Positions 47,570-58,399 of a stretch of DNA of 64,000 nt are shown here, piece by piece. The translations under genes were made by a program, and so were the position numbers. Origin of the DNA: Vitellaria paradoxa (taxonomy: Eukaryota > Streptophyta > Magnoliopsida > Ericales > Sapotaceae); contig CM034244.1 in assembly GCA_019916065.1 (NCBI GenBank), positions 34,781,433 to 34,845,432 on the forward strand. Reading direction: 5' to 3'. Below the pieces are notes generated by a model that did not search any database, was not told where the DNA came from, and saw only the letters and a program-made list of their open reading frames with translations. Every line of letters begins with the position of its first letter. Within the stretch, counting starts at the first letter, position 1.

Positions 47570-48260
47570 CGTTTAAAAATATAATTTTATTTACAACTAT
47601 TAATTTTTTATTTTCACAAAATATTTAATTTTAGTAGTTTTTAAAAAATTAATTGAATTTAATAAATATATTTCCTACTAATTTAATTTAATTATATTAT
47701 TTATTAAAAATAATTGAATAAAATATTAATATTATATCATTTAACAAAATAAATACAAAATATACTAATTATAATTTAATTATATTATTTACTAAAAATA
47801 ATTGAATAAAGTATATTTCATAATAATTTAAATAATTTAATTTTGATATTTATTAAAAATGATATAATAAAATATATTTCATATTAAATTAATTAATGAA
47901 TTAATTTAATTATGATATTTATTAAAAATAATTTAATAAAATATATTTAATATTAATTTTATTAATTATTAAATTAAATCAAATTAAATAATTAAATTAT
48001 AATATTTATTAGAAATAATTTAGTAAAATATATTTATTTTAATTAAATTATTTATTAAATTAGATTAAATTAGATTAAATTAATGTATTTTATTTTATTA
48101 TTTATTAAAAATAGTTTAATAATATATATTTCATATTAATTAAATTAATTAATTAATTTTAATTATTTATTAGAAATAAATTAATAATATATATTACATA
48201 TTAATTTAATTATATTATATTATTTATTAAAAATAATTTTAGTTTAATAAAATATTTGAA
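47570..48260. repeat. AT-rich minisatellite, imperfect 70-80-bp units
   Basis: Roughly eight degenerate units, each with TTATTAAAAATAATTTAATA and AAATATATTTCATATTAATT. Nearly pure A+T. Related sequence at 5395-5582. Confidence 0.75.
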
Positions 48261-48352
48261 TAAAATAATTTATTTTAATATGATGTGACAAAAATAAACA
48301 AAATATTAAAATTAATAAAATGTTTGCAACAGAAAAAGTAAAGTAAAAAAAC

Positions 48353-49071
48353 TAGGGATGGGCATGGGGCGGGTAGGGGACGGGTACACGTATCCTCATA
48401 CCCGATCCCCAAACTAAAATCGATCCCCATACCCTACCCGATCTCCACTGGGAATTTATTTTTACCACCCATCCCCGACTTAAACGGGGAATGGGGATCC
48501 CCATGGGGAAACGGGTACCTGGATTGAAAAAAATATAAAAAAAAAAATTCTAAAATATGACTTACAAAAAAATAGAGCAGAATCCTAATGCATATTTAAA
48601 AAATTAAAAAATACCATATATACATATTTAGAAAGCACTTATTAGGTTTCTATTTTCCTACCATATTAATAGGTTCTATGGTTCAAGATAGAAAAAGTAA
48701 ATAAAGAAACATTCACAATTGGTCTATCTCAATTTATAGTTTCTTTGTAAATTGAAAAACAAAGTAATTTAATAGGAAACTAATAGATAGAGAAACCCAA
48801 AATCTTAATTCCCTATCTTACTGAGAAATCTGTAGTAACAAATAGACTAAAAAAATTAAATATATATATACACGAGAATATAGGGAGGGCCGAGGAACGG
48901 GTAGGGTGCGGGCCGGGGATAGACTCATACCCGTACCCTATCCGATCCCCAAATTTTTTTAAAAAATGCCCCCATATCCTACCCGATCTCCAAAAAATCC
49001 CCGAATCCTCTACCCGTTTGGGGTAAGGATCGAGTAGGGTATGAACAGGTCGGCTGAGATGGCCATCCCTA
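48353..49071. mobile_element. hAT-type non-autonomous element, 719 bp
   Basis: Inverted termini TAGGGATGGGCAT and ATGGCCATCCCTA (12 of 13 pairs), flanked by a perfect 8-bp duplication AAAAAAAC (48345-48352 and 49072-49079). The subterminal regions are GC-rich with repeated CCCTACCCGATC and GGGGATC motifs on both strands. The centre is AT-rich. No transposase. Confidence 0.85.
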
Positions 49072-49221
49072 AAAAAAACAAAGGCATAGGTCATGTACAT
49101 GAACAGGATCCTTAATTTTGAGAAAAATAATAAAACGAGATTTTGAAAATATCAAATGATCCCCAGTTGATATATATGACTAGAATTTAATTATTTGAAC
49201 TGGAACGTTGATATTAAGATA

Positions 49222-49630
49222 CTATTTATATTGATTTTTTGCTTGAGCTAAGTAGATGCCTGATTGGGGGTATAACACGTTTCTCTAGTAGAAGGGTCAG
49301 AGTGTGTAACTTAATTTCGCTGAGTTTTAGCTGACTAAGGGTATGACATGGTTCCCTAACTGCTATTTATATTGATTTTCTACTTGACCTAAGCAGATGC
49401 CTGACAAGGAATGTAACATAGTTTCTTAACAGAATGGCTAGGGGTGTAACACTGTTCTCCTGAGCCTTACACTAATGGAGGGTGTAACACAGTTTCCCAC
49501 CTGTGATTTTATCCTGCTTGAGTTAAACAGATATCTGATTAGGAGTGAAACACAATTCTCCAGTAGAAGGGTCAGGGGGTAACACAATTTCTCTGAGTCT
49601 TACACCGATGGGGGTGTAACATGGTTTTGA
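49222..49630. repeat. Tandem repeat, three units of about 140 bp
   Basis: Units begin TTTATATTGATTTT.TACTTGA-like at about 49223, 49363 and 49507. Each carries AGCAGATGCCTGA and several GGGGTGTAACAC..GTTTCTC submotifs. The following 49640-50350 has no gene; phrases such as GTGACCTGACTCTCAAAATG recall LTR sequence, but ends were not found. Confidence 0.6.
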
Positions 49631-51810
49631 TATATATTGAAATATACGTTCGTCGAAGCATAAACAGTGTGGTTGGTAACCCCCGCGTGCTTTACTAAGC
49701 ATCACCCGTCGTAGAATACGGTTTGAGGCAAATGAAAATTAGAGAATATGCATTGACATTGCATGCTATCATTTTTCATTGTATGAATTATTATTATGTA
49801 TTGAAATATTGAGATAATGTGGTTGTTACATTTATAGATGAAAATGTATGGATTATTCTATTGATTATGAGTTTGATTATGAAATAAAATATATAAATTA
49901 GAAAGTACGGTGACCTGACTCTCAAAATGGGATACGTAGGCAGCTCAAGCTTGAATAGCCTAAGTTTGGTCTTAATTATGGATAATAATAATAATTATGT
50001 CTATTTTTCTAGATTGAGTTGAATTATACATATTACAGATGGTGTGACCCAAGTGTAGGTTCGCATCTTATCTTCATAATATCATTATTTTAAAAGATAT
50101 AAGTATGACTATAGTATATATTCTTATTGTGTAGACTTTAGAAACAGTAATTAGAAATGGTATTAAAGTGGATTGTGTTATTGATTAATTGATGGTGATG
50201 TATATAAATATTATTTTATATGAGAATTAGTAATGATTTTGGATATATTGATAATTATACTTCTTTATAAATTAAATTTAGATTAGATTTTACTTATTTT
50301 ATTTAATTTTCACATTCCCATGCCGTTTTGTCCCAAACTATGAGATTAAGAGTGTGACGCACACATCATATTTTGAAATTTGATTGTTTAAATAATATTT
50401 ACACAGTAAGTAAAAATTAGGAGAGCTTCTCCGAATAGTTGCTTGAAATGATCTTTGGGTGGGTTGGTAATATTTTGCTACGTTGGCAATATATATCTAC
50501 GAAGGAAAAGAAAAAAAAAAAAGTTAAAATAACAAATTTGTATTAATTATTTAAAAATATTTCTCACAGTAAAGTAGAGGGTGAAGCTAGGTTATGAGAG
50601 ATCTCTCGAGCATATGAGAAAATGGTGAATATAAATAGTTATGGTAGCATTGGATGAAATGTTGCAAAGAAGTAATTTGAGAAGACTGAAGGAAACGAGT
50701 CTAAAATCCAAAGTTCAATACATACAAATATATATATATATATATAGATTTCTATTAAAATTTTACTTTATCTCCTTAAACTTTATCTAAAATTTTACTC
50801 GAGAACTTGACATACATATTTATATATATATTTTTTTGGTTAAAATTGATGGCGGGTTTTGTTTTATTAACCTCTTTCAATAACTTTGTTGCTACCGAAA
50901 TTTTTGTCAACTTGACATATAATAATAATTTTTAAAGAAGAACATTACAACTAATAAAATGATTAAATCCTTAATTAATAATAATAATAATAATAATAAT
51001 AAACTCAAGTCATGAAATAAAATTTTGAGTGAAACCTCAAAGGGCACAAACTGAAATTTGAAAACGAATTTTAAGCCCTTGAACCTCATTATGGATCCAT
51101 AAACGGAATGGGCCCAAATAAATTGGATTATTTAAATAGGTGGGCCTTGTAAAACCACCAAGTGTCAAAATGGAAGCGCCTGGAAAAGATAGACATCATG
51201 GGGGTGAAGTGTTAATTGTGATCGATAGTGTTGTCGGATTCTTTACTAAAAATTATATAAATAAATATTTTCAATATAGTTTGTGCAAAATAATATTAAG
51301 TATTAAATAAAACTTTAAATTTTTCATTGTGAATTTGATTCACCAGATTATTTTATATATAAATCTTGTACAATAATTCTATATATAATCATCACCGTTA
51401 AAAATAAGTCATGCAAAAAAAAAATTCATCACCCTTTTTAAATGTTTTGTGTGACCTAGTCATAGTAATAATTTAAAATATTGTAAATCATCATAATTTT
51501 AATATTTTTTTTTTTGAAAACATTCTTCTCTTAAAACTGATTTAATTTTAAAATAAAAAATTGATTTGATTTAATTTAATTTTATGAACGAAATTTTGTA
51601 TTTTAAACACGTGTTTAAATTTAAGAATTGAATTGAATCGAATCAATTTAAAATCAATATCAAATTTAGACCAAAATAAAAAATATAATATATGAGAATA
51701 AATTTATCCACTTACTTCAAATTCTATTATTTTAGATTAAATTTTAGATGATATAGAAATTTAAAATTTTAAATTATAAAGTGAAATCAAATTCAACTCA
51801 TAAAATCTTA

Positions 51811-52142
51811 GGGGTCATTTGGTTTGTTTTTTTATTTTCTATTTTTTATTTTTTATTTTCTGTTTTGAATTCATTTTTCATTTTGTGCTTTCGTAAATAA
51901 AAGAAACAAGTCAAAATTCATTTGATTACTTGTGTTTTCAAAATTTATTTTCGAAAATAAAAAATGACTTTAAACGTGAGATAAAAAATGGTAAAAAGTC
52001 ATTTTGAGAGTTTTTTTTATAAAAAATTAGAAAAATCTTAAAATAAAGAAAATAAAATATTTTTTATTTTCTCGTTTTGAAATTTTTAACACATAAAACA
52101 GAAATAGAGAATAAAAAATAAAAAAATAAAACAAACGTCACT
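51811..52142. mobile_element. MITE, 332 bp, only in copy 2
   Basis: Left end GGGGTCATTTGGTTTG; right end in reverse complement AGTGACGTTTGTTTTA. The subterminal ATTTTCTATTTTTTATTTTT is mirrored. TTA lies at both flanks (51808-51810 and 52143-52145). The empty site in copy 1 is AAATCTTATTTTATC at about 46204. Confidence 0.8.
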
Positions 52143-52639
52143 TTATTTTATCAAATCTAAATAAATCAGATCTCATCAAATTTATCACTTCAAAATGAGT
52201 GTAAGAGTAAAAAAAAAAAAAGTGAAAATTCTAAGTTCATTTCAAATAAGCAATTCGCCACCCAAAAATAAAAGAAATTAAACGTGACTCAGGATCTTGA
52301 TACATTAATGTGCAAATTTTTTACCAAAAAATAAAATAAAAGATCAAACTGATTTGAGTTCAATAAATCTGACCAAACAAATAATTTTAAAATGTGATAA
52401 ACACCAAAAAAAAATAATAATAATAGTGAGTAAAAATTTCTGATTTTGAAACGTGTTCAACACAACAATAACTGTCATACCGGCACACCATAGGCTTGGG
52501 GGGACACCCAAAAAAATAATAAAACATACATTGAATGGAACATGAGCACATTAAACATGTTGACTTAGGATTTGTTTGGCACCGACTTGATAAAGTTAGA
52601 TTTTTCTAGTGGATGCGTATGGTCCGTTGGTCCTACCAA

Positions 52640-52788
52640 GATTCCGTTCGAAGTAACAAAAAACTTTTTAAAAATAATAAAAAATTTTTAAAATTATTTA
52701 TTTTTTATTTCAATGTACGTATTACAAATTCACAATTTATTTTATTTTATTTTACTTTATCTTATTTTTTATCCTCCAAACACACCCT
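52640..52788. mobile_element. Tourist-like MITE shared with copy 1
   Basis: Starts GATTCCGTTCGAAGTAAC and ends CCTCCAAACACACCCT. Orthologous in position to 46753-46900. Confidence 0.7.
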
Positions 52789-53785
52789 CCGTTTGAATTT
52801 TAGATTGCAGGCCACGGTGCCCTAACATCACTTGCATAAGTAATTTTAAGTAGACGTGGGAACCCATTATACAACACATGCGAAGAATTTGAACTAAAGC
52901 CTCGTTTGGAGGATCAAAATTAGTGAAAAAAATACTAATTTTTTATGTTTAGTTGTTTGGTAAAACACTAAATGTTCGTAAAACACCAAATGCCCTAACA
53001 TCACTTGTCTACATTGCAGCTTACCAACATGATAATTTTTGTCTACGTGACGAGTTATAATGTTCATTTTACTTTATTCTAACTCATAAATTATTAAAAT
53101 TTTTATTAAACACAAAAAAAAAATTACTAAAAAATTTTACTAACTATTTAAAATTGTCGCAAATTACTAAAAATTTCTACTTATTTTATCAAATACATCA
53201 AAAAATTTAATTTGTTAAAAGTTATTAAAAATTACTAAAAATTGTGACTTTCAACCAAAGTCTAATCCCAGTAATACGGGCAAATAATATACGGAAAAGG
53301 AAATGGATAAGATATAAGAACGCAAAGCACAAATTTTTCGTGATTCAGTAAATTATCTGCGTTAATGGATATAATATATTTAGTTTTCTATTATCAACCT
53401 CTAATAAATAGAAAAATGATTTCAAGGACCAAAAATAGATAAAAAAAATTTGAAGAAATATTTAGAAAAAATATTTTGTAGCCTCCAGCTCGTTTTAGTC
53501 CTGGAAATTATAACAAAATAAATACTCAAATCATAATAGAATTGTTATAATATGTCAATAAAATTAATAAATTTTTTATTCTAATATAATTCATAAAGTA
53601 TTTTTAAATTATCGTAAAAATAATAAAAATAGTTTTAAAATACTAATGCTAATAAAATATTAATAAGTTACTAATTATTAATTATAGTCTAATTTAACTT
53701 TTAAAAATATAATAATCTAATTATTGCTAGTATATGATTGCACTTCAAAGTGTAATCACACGTGGTGGTGAAATTTTGAGCATTT

Positions 53786-53896
53786 GAGGATGGCCATTGA
53801 CTGAGTGGTAGCAGATTCCTTCACCTCATCACCCACCCAAATTCGATTTCTCGGGGTGTCTTCCCCCTTCTCCCCTTACCAATAAAAAAAAAAAAA
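53786..53896 (+). mobile_element. SINE (tRNA-derived), 111 bp
   Basis: Begins GAGGATGGCCATTGACTGAG (box A-like, TGACTGAGTGGTAGC). It has a box B-like AAATTCGATTTC about 55 bp on and ends CCCCTTACCAAT plus poly(A). A perfect 14-bp target duplication AATTTTGAGCATTT flanks it (53772-53785 and 53897-53910). It is too short and unpaired to be a tRNA gene. The 3' end resembles Au-type plant SINEs. Confidence 0.8.
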
Positions 53897-53910
53897 GAAT
53901 TTTGAGCATT

Positions 53911-56030
53911 TTAGATTGCTTTGGCACAACAACTAGTAAGGGGTAACTTGTGATTTACTCATTGTTTACTTGTGTTTTTAAAATTTATTTTATAAAATAA
54001 AAAATGAGTTTGCATTTGAAATGAAAAATAATAAAAAGTCATTTTAAACATTTTCAATCTAAAATAAAAAAAATCTTAAAACAAAAGAAAATAAAATATT
54101 TTTTTTGTTTTCTTATTTTAAAACATAAAATATATAAAACATAAAATAAAAAATAAAAAACAAAAAAATAAACCAAATGCTATCTAAAGTTTTCGAAACT
54201 TTTTGAGCAAATTCTCATATTTAATTTCAGGAGATTATTCCTATGGTACCCGACATTCAAATTTTAGTAACTTTTAGTATTTTTTGTTAAAAATTATTAG
54301 TTGTAATTTTTAATGTATTTGGTAAAATAATTAACGATTTTTAGTAACTTTTTATAACTTTTAAGTGGTTGATAAGGTTTTTATGTAATTTTTTGATAAT
54401 TTTTAAAAACTTTTGAAAACTTTTAGTGACTTTTGATAATTTGTAATAATTTTTGGTGACTTTTAAATTGAGTAAGTTATGTAACTAAGTAGAAAAGTGG
54501 CAAAAAATAATGTTTTGCCATACACCCAAAAAGTAATATTTGGTAGTTTTTCTCTAAAAATTGAGTTGCTAAACAATACTCATGCCATATTTGACCTTAT
54601 TACGTGCCCAGTAAAGGTGTTTTTTGAATTTTTAAAAAATATCAAAAAATTTAATTTTTATTAATTTTTTAATTAAATTTGATCATGTGTTATTTTTACA
54701 TTAATTTTTATTTTTTATTTTTTGAATAAATTATACACCTCGAAATCTCAAGTTGCACAAGGAGAACAAAGGAATAAGAAAATTATCTATATATAACAAA
54801 TTTGCTCAAGATTTGTTTTTCTTATATTTTGTTGAATATTTTTTATAAAAATTTGTAAATAAATATTTTTAAAAATTTTATAATATTCATAATAAAAAAT
54901 AAAATTTTACACCCTTATTAAAACTGTATAAATATTTTAGTTTTTTTTTATTAATAATTTTTATTTTTACAAATTATTTTTATAATTTTTCATACAAATT
55001 TGTTTTTTAAATTTAAATTTAAATTTAAATTATTTATAGACTAAATTATATTTATATATTTTTAGCTACGGATAATTTCAATTAGTTTCGCAATGCAAAT
55101 CATCGGAGAGGGCGTTTTTGCAAGATGGGTACGGAGGACCGGACCACATCTTCCTTCTTTGATTGATCATAAATGTCCCACCCCAGATATTTGGTGGAAA
55201 CTACTGGATCAAGGAACGAGGGTAATTCATTAGTCACCAAATGAGTTGTGGGATTAAGCGTCCGTTGGGAATTACAAAAATTAAGGTAAAATATAATTTT
55301 TGTTATTTTTTTGACATTTTAAATATAAATTACAAAAAAATATAGAAATAACTAGTTTTATTCGACCAAATTTAAATAGACATTTTTTATTTTTCTATTA
55401 AAATTTGTAAAAATGTTATTGATATTTGTAGAAATTTATTAGAATTTATAAAAATATATAAATTTCTAGAGATTTTTAAAAATTCACGTAATTTGAAATA
55501 AAAAAGTTTTGCAGTGAATTTTAAAGAGTTATAAAAATTTTAAAAATTTTTCGACATTTTTTCAAAACTTCAAGCGATCCTGAATAATAGTAGAATAAAG
55601 ATGCATGCGATGTCAATTTTTTTATCTGATTAGTGAAATATTTTAGAAATATTTGACTTATAAGCTCGAGGTTTTGTTCGAAAATGATATTAGATTTTTT
55701 TCCATTTAATCCGATAAGATTGAGGTCGATATTGCAGTCTTGAAATAGAATTGTATTCATGTGGGGACGTTGATGTTAAGTGATAGCCTCTCAAACATCA
55801 CTTTTATTTTGTTAAGTATTTTTGTTTACAAAGAATTATCCAATAAAAAAAATGTCTTAAAAAATTCTTAATTTCTCATTAATATATGAAAGTAAACAAA
55901 CTAATATTTGACGTAAGTACTTACCAAAAATATATATATATATATATATATTGGACGCAAGATCTTTTTGGAATTTTGTTTACCAGAAGCAATATGCTGC
56001 AAGGATCTGCGTTTAGGTTGTTTCTGAAAC
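53911..56030. other. AT-rich intergenic DNA, MITE remnants, no gene
   Basis: 54255-54600 is the reverse complement of a repeat that also occurs at 47036-47345 and 52890-53250 (TTTGGAGGAT.AAAATTAGTG type). 55080-55260 is GC-richer (GGACCGGACCACATCTTCC) without a sustained frame. (TA)n at about 55930-55951. Confidence 0.45.
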
Positions 56031-56039
56031 TTAAATTTA

Positions 56040-56539
56040 GGGTGTGTCTTGTGCACCAAAAATTTGGTAAAATTTTTAAAAAATTTTTGAAAATCTTTAT
56101 TATATTTTTACACATTCTTATTTTCTCGAAATTCAAAAAAAGTTCAATACCTTTTAAAAAAAGTCGATAACTAAAATTCGATTAATCAAATAGTAAATTT
56201 TTTTTTACCATTATTACCACAAACTTTTAAGCTATCAAATGACACCCACTGTGACTATTTTTTCTAGGGTTGTAGAAACCGTTCTGATGAATTCGCATAG
56301 TCAACTTCCATCCAAACGAATTGTAGAAACCGTTTTGAGTTCGGTTTGGTATGTAAAGAGGTCATGACAGATGCAAAATTTTGAATCCATCTAAATGGAA
56401 ATCCAGTCTATTGAAACAGGAATCCTACCGTTCATTTTCAAAAAAATGCGATTTGATATATGTTCACCAAATGAAAAAAATTCTCCAAATCACATTTTTA
56501 TCTTATTTTATCTCACTTTTTATCACTCCAAACACACCC
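56040..56539. mobile_element. PIF/Harbinger-like non-autonomous element, 500 bp
   Basis: Termini GGGTGTGTCTTGTGC and CCAAACACACCC, flanked by TTA (56037-56039 and 56540-56542). It aligns throughout with 7187-7695, including AAACCGTTCTGATGAATT and TTCCATCCAAACGAATTG subterminal repeats. No transposase frame. Confidence 0.85.
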
Positions 56540-56591
56540 TTAGTTTTTGAAACTTGAATTTATGGAAAGAATAGAAAAAGGGAATGAGAAT

Positions 56592-56943
56592 TGTTGAGAT
56601 ATGTGGTTCATATTCAGATTGAAGAATTAGGAAGAAACGAAGAGTTTCCGAAGCGAAACGTAGTGGAGTGGAGCGTAAGAAACTCCTCCACAAAGATACA
56701 CATGTTGTTGCATGGGGGTGTGGGGGCTATGCCTCCCGCGGTACGGTAAGAGTATTTTAGTCTTATTGATAGGGTCAGAATTTTTTAGTATATATATGTC
56801 TTTTGTACTATGTAACTTTACAATGATTTTGAAAATTAATAAGAAAAATATTCTAGTCGTAGGTAATTTGAGAGAATCACGTTAAATTCTTTGTGTTGAT
56901 TTTTTACTTTCTTGTTACTTTCTTCGTTCATATTCATGTTACA
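56592..56943 (+). mobile_element. Probable Copia-type solo LTR, 352 bp
   Basis: Starts TGTTGAGATATGTGG and ends TTCATGTTACA (TG...CA). Its last third has TTTTGTACTATGTAACTTT and AATAAGAAAAATATTC, a pattern seen at the R-U5 end of many Copia LTRs. Flanks AGAAT and GAAAT match only in part, so the target duplication is uncertain. No internal domain adjoins it. Confidence 0.55.
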
Positions 56944-56968
56944 GAAATGAAATTACACATAAATACTT

Positions 56969-56983
56969 TTTTTTTTTGATAGG
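56969..56983 (-). mobile_element. Tail-only retroposon insertion
   Basis: A T-tract plus GATAGG lies between 9-bp direct repeats TAAATACTT (56960-56968 and 56984-56992). The reverse complement CCTATC plus poly(A) resembles the SINE 3' end seen at 53880. Confidence 0.45.
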
Positions 56984-57115
56984 TAAATACTTATTTTTTG
57001 TGTTGAATGAATAAAAATTTTATTATTTTCATACAAATGTCTATTACTTTTCTTCTTATTTTTAATTATACCAAAAATAGAATAAATTTAATGCATCGTT
57101 TATCATTCCGTACCT

Positions 57116-57118
<3 letters not shown>

Positions 57119-57161
<43 letters not shown>
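57119..57161. repeat. (TA)n microsatellite, about 21 units
   Basis: The longest perfect dinucleotide run in the window. A 66-codon frame through it is an artefact. Confidence 0.95.
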
Positions 57162-57164
<3 letters not shown>

Positions 57165-57269
57165 CATTGAAATTCTCAGATCCAAACACACTTGCATATT
57201 TTTCTAGTGATAAAAGTGGAATTTTGAAAGCAGTATTCCCACAGCGGTTTTTTAGCTAATTTTTGGCAT

Positions 57270-58385
57270 GTTAAGGAGGTGTTTGGCACTCTGACCTTTT
57301 GAAAAGGATGATAAAAATTTAATTTTTTAGAGTTTAGTTGATATAAAAAAATAAAATAAAATCTTCTGAGAAGTAACATTCAAACGCCATTTAAACGGAT
57401 GTCATTCTTCCTCTTAAAAGAAGTTTACAAAATTTAGTAAAAATTAACAAAAATTAAAAAAATTAAATTAGTAAAAATTGATAAAAATACAAAAATTAAT
57501 AAAAGTTCAACAATCGAACGCCCCTGAGTTGAGGGGTACATATTTATAAAAAAATGTTTAGTTGGCCAAAATCAATTAAAATTTATCAAGTTTTACTAAT
57601 TTTTTTTATACTTATTTCTAATCAAATATATCACATATCACTTTTATATCAAATTTTTATATTTTTATTATAACTTTTGACTAAATTTTTGTCAACCAAA
57701 TACTCTTTCATGCACGACATGAGCATTTATTGGGTTAGGAGATGTTTGGTTGACAAAAATGGGATAAAAAGTACAATAAAAATAAAAAGATGTGACATAA
57801 AAATAAAATGTGAAAAATTTTAATTAAAAAAAGTTAATAATTTTTAATAATTTTGACTGACACCAAACAAGCGTTAAACGACAAAAATCTTAAAAAAGAT
57901 CAAGACTGACAAAAGGACAGTCCATGGGATCAAATCGCATATCTTCTCAGCCATTGCGATGGCTACACGTGTACTCAGTATTATCTTAAAAATTTTCACA
58001 AAAAATCTTACAAGTTTTCATATTTGTGAAAATTATTTAAAGGATGTTTGGATTAAAAAATAAAATAAAAATACAATAAAAGTATAAAAAATAGATATAA
58101 AAATGATATATGAAAAAATTTAATAAAAAATAAAAAATTAATAAATTTTGATAAACTAAATATTTTTTTATGTCTAAAATTAAAGTACATCATTATGATG
58201 CAATTATAGATGTGGAGGGTGTTTGGTTAAAAAAAAATGGGTAAAAAGTACAATAAAAGTAGACTAATGTGATATAAAGGTGAAATGTGAAAAATTTTAA
58301 TTGGAGAAAAGTAAAAAAAGTAATTAAAGTTGATGAGTTTTGATGATTTTTTGTAATGCTAAACAGAGCCGTGGTATAAATATAT
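57270..58385. repeat. Cluster of Tourist-like MITEs
   Basis: Four or five short elements lie in a row: 57275-57400 (GGAGGTGTTTGGCAC start), 57545-57715, 57738-57873, 58040-58180 (AAAGGATGTTTGGATT start) and 58215-58380 (GGAGGGTGTTTGGTT start). Several share ATGTGAAAAATTTTAATT. Only the third has clear ends. Confidence 0.6.
57738..57873. mobile_element. Tourist-like MITE, 136 bp
   Basis: Starts GGAGATGTTTGGTTGAC and ends CACCAAACAAGCG, flanked by TTA (57735-57737 and 57874-57876). The interior resembles 58215-58380. Confidence 0.75.
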
Positions 58386-58399
58386 ATATGTACGTGTGT

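Larger units (their letters stand above)
50358..53383. repeat. Segmental duplication 2, copy 2
   Basis: Partner of 44515-47467. It has a private insertion at 51811-52142 and about 90 extra bases with a (TA)n run at 50690-50770. It shares the MITE at 52640-52788 with copy 1. Confidence 0.8.

Noticed and set aside
44515..53383. Possible full LTR retrotransposon with the two 3-kb repeats as LTRs
   Set aside because: The repeat ends lack clear TG...CA termini. There is no primer-binding site after copy 1, and the 2.9 kb between has no gag or pol. A segmental duplication is more economical, though not proven.
53786..53896. tRNA gene
   Set aside because: The A and B box-like motifs are present but the acceptor and anticodon stems do not pair. 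A poly(A) tail and 14-bp target duplication show a SINE.
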